This document shows, piece after piece, positions 23,101 through 34,698 of a stretch of 64,000 nt of DNA (position 1 is the first letter of the stretch; the number at the start of each line of letters is the position of its first letter). This stretch comes from Cryphonectria parasitica EP155 (lineage: Eukaryota; Ascomycota; Sordariomycetes; Diaporthales; Cryphonectriaceae). The stretch covers positions 772,488 to 836,487 of the forward strand of contig NW_024468918.1 in NCBI RefSeq assembly GCF_011745365.1. The letters are read 5' to 3'. Under the pieces are notes generated by a model, which saw nothing but the letters and a program-made list of their open reading frames with translations, was not told where the DNA came from and made no database searches. Position numbers and translations under genes: made by a program.

Positions 23101-24300
23101 TCTTAAGCTGAGAGATAACAGTTATATTACTAGAATAGAAAGCTTATCTGATTTATAATCTTCAAAAAGTTAGCTCTAAAGCTCGAAAAGTTATTGATCT
23201 CAATAATCAAACTAGCTTGGACTTATATAAGATAGATATTGCTGAATCAGCTAATTCATTGCAGTATAAATCTGGAATCTCGATGCTTTCCCAGCTTAAA
23301 GAGCTTATTAATAATTAGATTATCAATACTCGGAATATTACTGAATACCTTTCGAAACTAGCTTAACTATCTGCAGTTCAAGCTTTGTTTCTTGTTGCTA
23401 AACTTAGCTATATCAAGCTTACTGTTAATATGATTCAAGCTTTCAACAAATCCTTATTTCCTTCTGTAACAGCTTTCATAACTGCTCTTAGCAGCATTCG
23501 AGATAGAAGCATTGCTTCAGTAGCATACATCTCTCTGTAGCTAGGAGATAAAGAGAATAAATCTATATAAGCAATGCTGAATATAGATGCTGAAATAAGC
23601 TTAGTAGCTCTCTCTTTATATTCAAGCATGCACTTATCTTATATGCTAATATCGAATATTATCTTATATATATACAATAGATCAGATATAGCGCTTATTG
23701 GAATTCTTGAAACTAATATTTTCTATAGCAGCTTCTCTGAATAGATAATATTCTATATCATTAATAACAGATTGATATTGCCAAATCATCCTATGCTATT
23801 AGAAATGCTATTTGTAATACAAATCAAGCTTTTCTTTGATTATTCCATCCCTAGATTTCTCTATATAAGTTTCGCTTTTGGAGAAGTACAACTGATTATT
23901 ACAATCAGCAGTTAGAAACTTCTTAAAGAGAAGGATTTATACAGAACTATACTAAAAAACTGAATACTAGCAGCTATTCTGAAGAATGCAGAGCTATTAG
24001 CAGAGAAGTTGTTTTAGAGTAAGTATTGTTAAAAAAGAGAGATATAGCTATAATATTCATATCTGAACGAGATATTGCAGCTATTGTAAATGAGTTAATA
24101 GTGAAACTAATAAGAAGAAAGTTGAAGAAGAGTTGCTTTATAGTAAATAAGAAAGGAGCAACTCAAGAGTCTTGCTTATATGAAATGCATAGCAGCTAGT
24201 GCTATTTATGCTAGCTATATTATATGGGAAAGGAAAGAAAAGATATCTTAAGCTTAGTTAATATTCTTTACAAGCTCAAAAATAAGAAGATCAAGCTAAT
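20137..24300 (+). pseudogene. J gag and protease region, decayed
   Basis: Lies between the 5' LTR and the RT of J. I see no intact frame and many RIP-type stops. The plus strand has protein-like patches at about 21,570-21,800 (SFNLDQALPS...) and 22,180-22,270 (FCKKFFPEKCKFLADEYYLYKF), which may belong to gag, and another at 22,850-23,100. Assignment to gag and protease rests on position only. Small minus-strand ORFs here are shadows. Confidence 0.4.
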
Positions 24301-24328
24301 TAATGATTCCCAGCTTAATAATTCAGTA

Positions 24329-27300
24329 TTAAAAGAGATAATCAGGTGAAAGCCTGCTAAGATTAAGAAGATGAAATGAGCTCAGCGATCTACAAAGCTT
24401 ATTAAGTATAATGAGTAGATTGAATCCAAGTTCAGCAATCTGAATTCTAATTAGCATCTGAAATCTAATCAGTAAGCTGCTATGCAAGAGAAAAACTGTA
24501 AAGAGTTTTCTAAAGCTGAGAAGAAAATGTTCAAATACATATTGAGAAACAGAATCAAAGCTCTTGTATGGAATTTTATTAAGATTGGAAAGATTATTAA
24601 GGAAGTAGCTTTCTTGCAAGAAATTAGAACTGTATCTTATAAGATCTTTTAAGCGAGATATATTCTAATCTCTAATGCTCTTAAGCTAAAGCTAATGAAG
24701 CTTTTAAAATAATATATTAAGCAGAAGATTATTAAGAAAAGCTATATATTATATAGAAACAACTAGTTTCTTATTATTAAAAAGAATAGTAGCTTATGCC
24801 TGATCAATAATGCTCAAAAGTATAATAAGTACAGCCTCAAGAATGCTTTCATGCTGCCTACCTCAGATGAATTCTCGAAGAAGTTCGCTATATGCAAGAT
24901 TTTTTTACTGCTTAACTTCTTTTCTGGATATAACTAAGTGCAACTACATCCTAATAGCAGAGATATAACAATCTTCTTAATACTCTTAAGCTTATTCAGA
25001 ATATATATTCTATTCCAGAGTATTACTAATTCTATTGCTTAGTTTATGAGAATAATAATTAAACTTTTATATAATCTTATTTCTTATATATATTAGCTTT
25101 TTCTTAACAACATTTCTGTTTATAATTCTATAATAATCTATAGAAATAAAGAGATTCCAAGCTTTTCCGAAGTATATAGATATATTGCTAAGTATATTGG
25201 AAATCTTAATAAGATTCTTATAAATGCAGAGCTAGCTAAAGCTATAATCTCAATATTCAAGTTAGAATAGTACTAAGTAAAAGTTAATATAATTGATTAT
25301 ATCATTAGTTTCAGCGAATAACAATCTCAGAATAGAAAGATGGAAAAGCTTCTAGCTTAGATAGAATGCAAGGATATCAAAGATATTCGCTCTTTTATCG
25401 AACTAATTATCTATTATGCAGCTTGGATTTGAAACTTTGCAATTATTACTCAATTACTTTACAATCTTCTTAAGAAAGATGTTATATGAAGATAGAAGAA
25501 GGAATAGAAAGAAGCTATTGCCATACTTATTCGAATATTTATATCTTATTCAATTATTATTTCAATTGATTACAGCACTAATGCTAAGAAGATTGTTCTT
25601 ATAATAAATACAAGCTTATTAAGCTGAAATGCTATACTAATGCAGATAGTAGAAGATAAACAAAAGCTAGCACGTTTTATTAGCGAAACCTGAATAGTTA
25701 TAGCACAGAAGTATAATGCCACTAAGAGGAAGTATTGCGTTATTCTCTGTACTTTACAATTTCTTTAGCAGCATTTCTATAGTTGCTATTTCATTCTGGA
25801 AACTAATGCTTGCATTTTAATAGATTAACTTAATAAAGGAATGAACAATATATCTAGTGCTCTTCTGAATAGATGGATAGCAGTAATTAAGATATTTGAC
25901 TTTATTATCAAATACATTCTCGGATTAAAAAATTCTATAGCTAATGCTTTTTTTCAATCTCTATACTCAATGCTATTTAAGGAAAATGAAGATAGCAATA
26001 TTGAGAACTAGTATAATACTTAGCTTAATAGCATGAATTTAGATAAAGCTAATCTAGTATTACTACTAAATCCAATTCTTTAGTAAACAGAATAGTTGAA
26101 ATAGTATGCAGAGTTCTTATGTTACGGAATTATTTCATTAAAACTTTCCAAGAGAGATTGCAAGAACTTTATAGTAGAAGTATTAAAGCATCAAATACTT
26201 GATTAGGCTCTATAGCACTATACTAATGCAAAACTCCTATGCTAATAAATAGTAGATGATTCTAATCTTCATTGCTGAATTATTAGAGAATATTATATTA
26301 AGTTTGAATATTGAGATCGAGACTCTATAGTAGCTTGTATCAAGCAACTTTATTACTGAAAAAATCTCTAAACAGATATAGCTAATGCTATCTCGGATTG
26401 CAAGAAGTATATAAAGTTTAATTTAAAGATATAAAAGAAAGAAGTGATTCCAATTCTTCCAAGTCAACTCTTTACGAGAATCAGTATTGATATTCAATAC
26501 ATAATCGAGAATAGCAATTATAGATATCTTGCAAAAGCTTGCTATGATCTGATTAGCTATATGCTTGCAAGATTTCTTAAGAAAGCTATAGCTGCGGAAA
26601 TAAGAAAATTCATTTTGGAAGAGATTATTCTTGTATTCGGATGCTCTTTCAAAATTACTATTAATAGAGAACTAGAAAATAAAGCTGAAATAGCTAAAAC
26701 TATCAGAGCTCTTAAAATCCTGCTTATTCAGATCTCTAGTTATAATCTCTATACTCAAGAACAAGTAGAAGCTAGTTATCTTTTCTTAGCAAGTATTCTT
26801 GCTAAGCTAGCTAATGCTCAACTCTAGAAATGAAAGCAATACTTGAAACTTATATTCTTTGCTGAAAGAATTACAATTCGCTAATTGCATAGATATAGCT
26901 TCTTCTATTTAATTTTCAGTTAGAAGCTGCTTATTTTAATTGAAACTGAAATTCTAATGTAGAGAGTTTTTATATAAACTGAAAACTAATTTTCTTAGGA
27001 AGCATTTGAAATGCAATTAAGAATGATTGTAGCTAAGGAAGATAATATGCAGAAGATAATTAAAGCTATCCAGATATACTATTAAAAGATTGCAGCTAAA
27101 AGTTAAATGCAGAATCTAATACGAAAATCTTAACTGAATATTGAAAATCTTATGCTTATTTATAATTACATCCGGAAAATGAGCTACTTATACAATATTA
27201 AGATCTCTTATAAGTAGAAGGGTTTATATTTAATTACTTAGATTCTAGATAAATATGCTTATAAGCTCAAGACTATAGACGAAGTTCTGCTAAAAAGCAT

Positions 27301-27650
27301 ATATTCAGCTACTAATTTCAAAAAGTTTGTATAGAATATAGATAGCATTTGGAAATTCAAAATGCTTATACTCTAAGAAGAAAATATTAAGCTTCAATCT
27401 AGCTAATTATTAGCAGAAAAGCTGGATTCAATGAAAGCTTTCTAGCAAGAAGAACTAGATAATAATATCCTTGAAGTTTAGAAAGCAGATTCAAGCAACA
27501 ATGCTACATTCTGAATTCCAGATATTATTAAGCATAATTCTATGCTTAGCTAAACTAATTCTAATCTAGAGATTATCAATCTAGCAACTAAAGCGGATAA
27601 TGATGCTGAGGATGGAAATGGAGTTAGTAATAGTAAACATTTTATACAAG
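24329..27650 (+). pseudogene. J pol: RT, RNase H, integrase
   Basis: Plus-strand frame with RIP-type stops. The RT reads SLCLINNAQKYNKYSLKNA and DEFSKKFAICKI (24,784-24,905), then FFSGYN-VQLHPNSRDITIF. The catalytic motif has become FLNN (about 25,100), both aspartates changed to asparagine by G-to-A. CKDIKDIRSFIELIIYY follows, and the RNase H/connection ends with LNRWIAVIKIFDF (about 25,870-25,910). Integrase starts near 26,340 with CKKYIKFN, probably a C-x2-C finger with the second C changed to Y. It continues in an open 127-residue stretch at 26444-26827 (SIDIQYI, KITINRELENKAEI). It would have copied and integrated J, and is now dead. Confidence 0.75.
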
Positions 27651-29989
27651 CAGCAGAAAAGAAGAGATAAGAACAGGAGAAAGCAGATAGAAGTAGAATG
27701 TTTATACTAATTTCAACTAAATCAGCATTCCTAGCTTGTAGGAAAGATTGATTTCTTTCTGTTCATATTTCCTTTTTATTTGCAAAATACGTTTTCTTTT
27801 CATCTTTCCTATTCCATCTCATATATTTTGCTGAGAAAGAAGAAACGAAGTATCATCTGCTATTATTTGCTACAGAATACTGTAAACCTATTTAAAAATT
27901 TCAAAGCATCTAGCATAGAGCATATTAACCAGCTCTGAAGCTATTTTCGTTATTCAAAAATTGCAGTATATTGGAATGCAATGCATGAAAAATGCAGAGT
28001 GCTAAAGAAATATTGCAATCTATGAAGATTTCTTATTTTTATATATTATTCTTATTACTGAAATATCTGTAAATATTATTCAATAGCTCTCTTCTTATTC
28101 TATTCAGATCTATATTATTTGTATTATTTGCTAAAGAATTGTTATTAAAAATAGAGGAAGAATCTTGAGACTGAATGAATTTAGCTTATTTTTCGATACA
28201 AGATCCTACTATAGCCTTGCTTTTGCCTTTATTCTTGCTGCAAGATATAGGTTATAGAGCTGCTTGCTCAGATTTAGATACTTTCTTTTTGAAAGCAGAA
28301 GAAGCAATACTCTTCTTACTAATCTATATAGATAAAGTTAGCAGTAATCTTTTTAAGTATTGCAACTATAATTGGTTATAAGATTTATAGTATTCTATAG
28401 ATATTATTTCCTTAGCATAAAAGGAACTTATTTAATCTGATTATATGCAATATCTTTATTCTATATAAGCTTGTATTGAGCTTTAATAATACGCTTAATA
28501 TCAGTATTGAAATTGATTTAAGAATCTATCTCGATTATATATTGAGAGCTGAGTTGATAAAATGAGTACTAATGCTGCAAGAAGAATAATAATTAGTATA
28601 TACTTAAATCTGATTAAGAATATTAGAATGGGAATCTTACTTATATACTATGCTCTTTGATATAAGAGAAATCTTTGGTATAGTTATATTCAGACTCTGC
28701 ATAATAAATGCAGTTGCTGTACTTCTTATTGAAAAAGCTCTTTATTGAAATGTATTCTAGGAAAAGCTAATTAATATTGATCTGCTATTCCTGAATAGGC
28801 ATGTAAGCAGTAATATACTAATAGGAGCAGCAATTGCAAAGAACTAGATTATGCTGATTATAGAACTAAATGAGAAGAGAATTTACTTGCTTAGATTGGA
28901 AGAAAATGCGAATAAGATACTTGCTGAAGAGTTTTCAATCAGCTTTATACATTATAATAGGATTCAGTTTGATAGAATCCTTATTATTCAGCCTTACAAA
29001 ATAAGCAGCAAAGCTAGAGCTTAGCAGTAAGTTATTTCAAAACATAATATTGCTTTGAATATTCCAAGAAGCGTATATTAAGCTAAGATCTCTCTTAATA
29101 GTATTAAAGTCTGTAATGTTAAGAAAGTTGATATAAATATTCTTAAGCTAGTAGTAGTTGCTGCTCTAAGAAGGAAGAACTGAAGAAGAAAATCAGATTC
29201 AGATCTTATCAACCTCTTAAGAAGCAGTATTTATTCATAAAGAGAAAACAGCATTAGTAATGATTCAAGATATCTTAAGTATATTGCAAAGCTGAGCAAG
29301 GGAAGGTTAATAGAAGGAAAAGTTGTTATACGAAGAATGAATTGAAAAGCAAGATGAACTGAGGAAGAGATTGTTAAATAGTTTGCTGAAAGTTAATAAG
29401 ATAGCAATGAGTAATAAACATATCCAACTGAGTTATCATGCTTTCTATTCAGTCTGTTGCTAAACAGCTCCTACCTAGCTAAAGATGAAGCTGTTTGCTT
29501 TATAACAAACAGAAAGCAGTAAATTACTTGAATAATTGCTAAATAAGATAAATTAGCTATTCCATTTATACTTGCAGCCAGCTATTCTTTTTCCTCCTTC
29601 AACCTCTTCACAACCATCTTTCTCAAGCATACATACACTCTTTTTCTTCCTCATCAACGCTACTCCAGATCTGTATACTAATATCAGAGCAAATTGTTAA
29701 CTGCTCTGCTTATATAACATCATCTTTCTCAACAGATCCTTAGGCTGAAGCTGCATTCTTTTCTATCTTTCTTTCTCAATCAATATCCTCTCAGTTTCTT
29801 AACTTTACATCTTTGCAAATCTCTCTTACAATTGCTTACCTTCCAATAAAGTTATTCTTCCTTTTTTATTTTCCTTTCAACTCAGCAGCAATAGCCGAAT
29901 TCAAGTACTCTCTGTTTCCATCTGTTCAGCATAGCTGAGGGAACTGAATAATCAAGGCTTACTGCTTTCGGACTATCTTTTCCAGAGCG
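27651..29989 (+). other. J: post-integrase region, unassigned
   Basis: Follows the integrase tail. A 68-codon ORF at 28175-28381 and a longer interrupted frame at about 28,760-29,350 (IDLLFLNRHVSSNILIGAA, then FSISFIHYNRIQFDRILII) look protein-like. I recognise no domain. It may be part of an extra element gene or an older insertion whose ends are lost. Confidence 0.35.
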
Positions 29990-31560
29990 CTGTATCCAAC
30001 TGAAATAATTAAGAATCATCTATCCTACTTCAGTTTAAGGAATAAAGAAAATTATTTAACAGCAGAACTCGTTAAGAAATACTTCTCAGAATTATCTCCT
30101 TGCAAATCATACTTGCTTATAATCTTTAGTACTAATTCTTCCAGATATCTTCTCGATATCTATAATCTGATTGGATTCTTAAATATAGGAGTTTCTTAAG
30201 ATATTGATTTATAGCATACTGTGGCTGCCTTTTGTTATTATGCTTAGTATAATCAATAAGATGTATTCTTAATAGAATGCTTTTATATTCTATTAATAGC
30301 CTATCTATTTAGCTCTTCTAATATTCTTAATAAGCAGAATCTGCTCAAATATAAAGCTAGACAGAAGCATTTATAAGTTCTTCTCTTAGTTAATATAGCA
30401 ATTTTAGCTTATACTCTGTTTTAGCTCAATATAAAGATTAAAAAAGGATTTTACATTATTATGCACAAATTCAGCAATATTCTACTAGCTTATACAAGCA
30501 AGCACTATCTGAATAGTTAGCTCAGAAGTGCTGGAGCTAATTAGGATTGGGATTTCGAGAATGTTCCAACTATACTACTAGATAACAATTCGAATGCAGC
30601 TCTGCTCTATATAATCGAACTATTTTGCCTTCGAATTCTGGAATCTACTAATTTCTACTAATTATCTAGTAGCTATTCAGACTGAAAGCAAGCTTTCTAT
30701 CTTAATTATAGAGAGATTATACAAAATATGAAAGAATGAGATGTGGAAATAGCTATAATAAGCCTGCACTGCTAAGCTTTCTCTTATAAGCTGAGATATA
30801 GCAATTATATGCAATATCCTGATCAGCTATTAAGAAGAAATGCCTTATTTTAAGAATACAAGGCTATATAAGTAGAAGCTAATAGAATACTAAATATAAT
30901 CTATAAGCTGAATATTACTTTCTTTATAAGAGAAGTTGCAGACTTACTTAAACTATTTATTGAAAGCAATCTTGATAGAATGAGAAGAAATATATTAGCT
31001 TTTGCTCTAAAGGATTTCAGAGCGAGTAGAGCATCCAGTCTAGTTCCATTAAGATAACAGTCTTGAGAGAGTATAGCTCCAGCTAGCTCAATCTTGTATT
31101 TATCAAGAGAACATAATATCAGCTCAGAGTTAAGTTAATTCCTATTCGGAACTTCTACTGATTCTTACTCCTCTTTATCTCAAGAAACGCCTATCAATTC
31201 AGAATCGATAATCAATCTATTAATGCAGCAAATAGCTAGGCCTGAACGTGCTACTAAAGCTCTATTGCATCAGAAACTGAGAAGCAGCAATATTATACTT
31301 CTCAGTTTTCCTAATAAACCTTAGAAGCCTTATATACCTCTATGAAATAAGCTTCATAGCCTTAATCCTATTAAGCTCTCAGTAAGTTCTTCAAACTGGA
31401 TAGAATTCGATTATGCTATCAAGATGGATATATATAAAGCAGACTGCGAAAGAATCCGTTGAATGAGAATGTAGAATCAGAAGAGAACTGCTGCTGCTGC
31501 TGCTGCTCAAGCAGAGTTTGAAAGCAGACGGGAATAGAGAAGAGATCAGCATTAGAATCT
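29990..31560 (+). pseudogene. J: putative third ORF downstream of pol
   Basis: Allowing for RIP-type stops, one plus-strand frame reads as protein for about 500 codons. Recognisable stretches are KNHLSYFSLRNKENYLTAEL, GFYIIMHKFSNILLAYTSK, NQDWDFENVPTILLDNNSN and FFIREVADLLKLFIESNLDR. An S-rich tail and an alanine run (AAAAAAQAEFESRRE) follow near 31,490. I do not recognise the family. Standard Ty3/gypsy elements end after integrase, so this is either an extra gene of J or a captured sequence. Start and end are approximate. Confidence 0.4.
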
Positions 31561-31805
31561 ATCCAAATCATACCTATATTACAAATGAACTAAAGATGAA
31601 TACTAATACTCCTGCATTGATTTGAATAATAGCTCAAGCAATAGGGAGAAGTATAAGAATTGAATTGAAAGAATAGTTTGGTTTGCAGTATTTCCTTTAG
31701 CAGTTTGTAATGAATTCTTTATTTCTTTACTTCATCTTCCTCTAATCAAACCTAGCATACCATTGGACTTGTTGCAACTTTGGAAGAAAGTTGCTGAGAG
31801 AGAAC

Positions 31806-32124
31806 TGTTATAATAGCTAGGGTAGTAGTCCGTGGAACGTGAAGTACAGTAGATCAAGGATTCTCATATATATAAAGAATACTATCTACTTTTCAAATTC
31901 TTTAGCTATAAGCAACAATGAAGCATTCTTTCTCTTCCTTTCAATTTTGAATCCTTTGGACAGATCTAAGACAGGTTTTTCACTCTGTTCTTGCGCTCGT
32001 GTAGCCTTAGTTTGCTGTCCTCATCTGTACAGGCATGCTTGGGTTGCATGAGCCCTTGCTCATTGCTTCGGCAGCTGTTTGTTCCTTTTTCTTTCAAGGG
32101 CGACGGCGCCCTAGTTCTGGTTCA
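31806..32124 (+). repeat. J 3' LTR
   Basis: 319 bp, TGTTATAATAGC to GGTTCA, pairing with 19818-20136. A purine-rich stretch (GAGAGAGAA) directly precedes it, consistent with a plus-strand element. Confidence 0.88.
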
Positions 32125-32220
32125 ATATCATCTTCCTTCTATCAATTATTGTTTTCAATAATCTTTTGTAAGTATTCTGGCTAATCTTCTGTATATGATC
32201 TTTTCTTTCTGATCCGGATA

Positions 32221-32868
32221 ATGAGCAGAATTGATAAATCTTGTTACAAAAAGATAGAGCAAAGCGCTACTCTCTAGCTTGCTACTTTCTCCCATTATTC
32301 TATTATGCCTTCTTGTTCTTACTGCGAAGGCTGCAAGGCTCTCTGCTTTGCTTCCAAGAAGGATTTGTTATACTATACTGAATGTATTCGAAATAAGCAA
32401 GAGAATTGCAATATGCATAGCCTTACTTCTGTACAAATGCAGAAAATTATTGTGCAATATTTGAAGATGGAAGCTGAGCTGGATGCTGCTGAGGAGGAAG
32501 CGATGTTAGCTAATGCTAAGATATTCTATTTGCGGAAGCAATGCTGTTTGTAAGCTGAGAAGATAATATATGCTATTTATTATAATCTGAATATGATTGA
32601 GAAGCTTGATTATATGGAAGCAGAGAAGCTGGTAAGAGAGCAGCAGGCTTATATTCCTGCTAGCTTCCTTTCTGAGAGATTTTCCACTTTGGTTTCGAAA
32701 GAACTCTTTTAGTTTCCTAATAGTATATTGAATTACTCCTTTTTAGGTGATATGGATAGTATTGAGAGTATTGAAGATTCTTCTAATGCTTGAGAGATTT
32801 GCTCTGAGTTGAAGGATGGGATTTCCGAAGTTTCTAAATCTCGGTCCGGGGCGGAGCAATTGTCTTAA
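32221..32868 (+). pseudogene. accessory ORF of G: Cys-rich, coiled-coil type
   Basis: 216 codons from ATG (MSRIDKSCYKK) to TAA at 32866-32868, with a few RIP-type stops. The cysteine region reads CSYCEGCKALC, then nine residues, YTEC, IRNKQENC. The fourth conserved cysteine is Y here (TGT to TAT). The motif is therefore C-x2-C-x6-C-x9-[C>Y]-x2-C-x7-C, two residues shorter in the first loop than in B. A charged helical part (KMEAELDAAEEEAMLANAK) and a GAEQLS tail follow. The stop overlaps the stop of pol on the other strand. Function unknown. Confidence 0.65.
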
Positions 32869-33535
32869 GCGCTAATTTCCCTTCTTTTCCAGTACTCAGC
32901 TATCTTTTCTTGAGCGTTTTTAACATTTTCCTGTAGTTTCTATGAATTTTCGCTTGCTGAGTAATTTTTCCATTTGATAAGGTATTCTCTTGTATTATCT
33001 ATGCTTCTATGCTTAAGAATCCTTTCTACTTCATACTCTGGTTTGCTGTTTTCTACTTCTGCTGTATTATTCGTTAGTATTTCCTATACTGCTGATTCCA
33101 GCAGTAAGATGTAGAAAACTGAGTATATCCTTATCTTATAAGATAGTACTAACTCATAATTAACTGAGAAAATTCGTCATAAGATTTTGAATAATCCTAA
33201 TTTCTTATAATCAAATTTGTTGCTAGATCTGATTGTTTTAATATTTTTCCGAAGTAGATAGATCTTATCTTTCTTCTATAGGATTAGTTTCTCAATTCTT
33301 TTAGAATTTGCATATTATATTATTTGTTTCTGAATGAATTGTAGTTCTGATTAGAGTTTCTTCTGAACTTTCTTAATCTTCTTAATTCTTTTATCTATAG
33401 CTTCTGCATCTGCTTCTAGCAGTGCTTCGTAATAAGCTGTTGGATTATATTTATAAAGTATAAAGAATAATAATCTCTTTATTATGCTTATATCTGTATT
33501 ATTATAAGCAAACTATGCAAGAAGCAATAGATTAA

Positions 33536-33988
33536 TGTAATGAGCACTGCAGCAATCCGAAGATTCCTAAGTACACGAGGAGGTTTATGCTAACAAGAGC
33601 GGTGTCAAAGTGTTAAGTTCTTGAATATGGAACTGTACAAGTCCTAATAAGCGATGCAAGTGTTCACTGCTTTTGGAGCTACTCAGTGTATGAAACTGAA
33701 TACTTAGATTGATAACTGAAGAGCTATGTACTGAATCTATCTAATGATAATGAATGTATTCTTATATATCCAGCTCTTTAGTATGGATATATTGGATAGC
33801 AATATATTCAAGTTATTCTGCTAGCTCTGGATAGCATATATCCGAAGCTATCCTTCCTGATTAGCTGTACTTATAATCCTAACTCTGGATTATGTAACTA
33901 ATGCTTTGTTAGAATGTTGAGTTCTTGATATCTGATCTCTGTTACTCGTGATCTGTTCTGTGATCTGCATGTTGGATGGGTTATAACA
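33536..33988 (-). repeat. K 3' LTR
   Basis: 453 bp, TGTAATGAGC to GGTTATAACA. It is followed by the pyrimidine-rich TCATTCCTCTCCTATTAG (the polypurine tract on the element strand). Its middle block (about 33,786-33,856) has repeated TGGATA/TATCC inverted motifs not seen in B. Confidence 0.92.
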
Positions 33989-34080
33989 TCATTCCTCTCC
34001 TATTAGTCGTTATTCCTAATAATCTTTTGTAAGTATTCTGGCAAGTTTTCCGTATACATAATCTTGCCTTCCTAATTGAG

Positions 34081-34698
34081 ATGTTGAACAGAATTAACAA
34101 ATCTCGTTCTCGTGCTAAGAAGACTAAACAAAAGAATTCTCTTCTTTCCTTGGTTCTTCGAAATGCTATTACTATGCCTTCTTATTCCTTCTGCAAGGGT
34201 TATAGTATTCAGTCTTATTAAGTTTCCGTCGAGAATTTCTCTCGCTGCGCTGAATATGTTCGCCTGGATTGTTCTTGGTGCGATGTTCAAGGGCTGAGCG
34301 TAGCGGAAATTTGTTGGATAGGCATTCAATATCAACGCCTGGAGAACCAACTTGAGAGTGCTGAGGAGCGGCTGCGCGATGCTGCTGCAGAGATAGAACG
34401 TTTGCAGAAGCAGAAGCATCTGTGATTTGAAAGGATAATGAAAGCTATTCGTTGAAGCCTTTCTAGTATGGAGGAGTTGGAATATGAGGAAGCTGAGGAG
34501 GAGCGGGCTTGCGTTGCTGCTGAGGTTTGTTCTGTGATTGCAGAGGAATCTGCTGTAGTTGCTGGAGATCCTTCTTTTGAAGGTTTTGATTGGAATTCCG
34601 TGAATATGGGAAATGCAGTGATGGATTGGTTGGATTTCCTGGAGATCGAGGTTTCTGAGGCCTCTAGCCCTCGGTTCGGGGCGGAGCAATCGTCTTAG
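34081..34698 (+). pseudogene. accessory ORF of K: Cys-rich, coiled-coil type
   Basis: 206 codons from ATG (MLNRINKSRSRAKK) to TAG at 34696-34698, with three internal RIP-type stops. The cysteine part is partly mutated (SYSFCKGYS..., CAEYVRLDCSWCD). The helical part (YQRLENQLESAEERLRDAA) and acidic tail (FEGFDWNSVN) are close to the B copy, ending GAEQSS. Its stop overlaps the pol stop of the opposite strand. The 205-residue minus-strand ORF over the same bases is only a shadow. Confidence 0.65.

Larger units (their letters stand above)
19818..32124 (+). mobile_element. J: 12.3-kb Ty3/gypsy element of a different lineage
   Basis: Two LTRs of exactly 319 bp (19818-20136 and 31806-32124) flank 11.7 kb. 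A 4-bp ATAT is duplicated at the edges (19814-19817 and 32125-32128), and the next base disagrees. It is inserted at the junction between the G LTR and the G polypurine tract, which resumes at 32,129. RT and integrase on the plus strand place it in Ty3/gypsy, but it resembles the fungal lineage with NAVTIRD/DEF-type RT motifs rather than the chromovirus family around it. About 4 kb of sequence follows the integrase. Confidence 0.88.

Noticed and set aside
34072..34689. 205-codon minus-strand ORF
   Set aside because: Shadow of the accessory ORF of K on the plus strand; it does not share motifs with pol.
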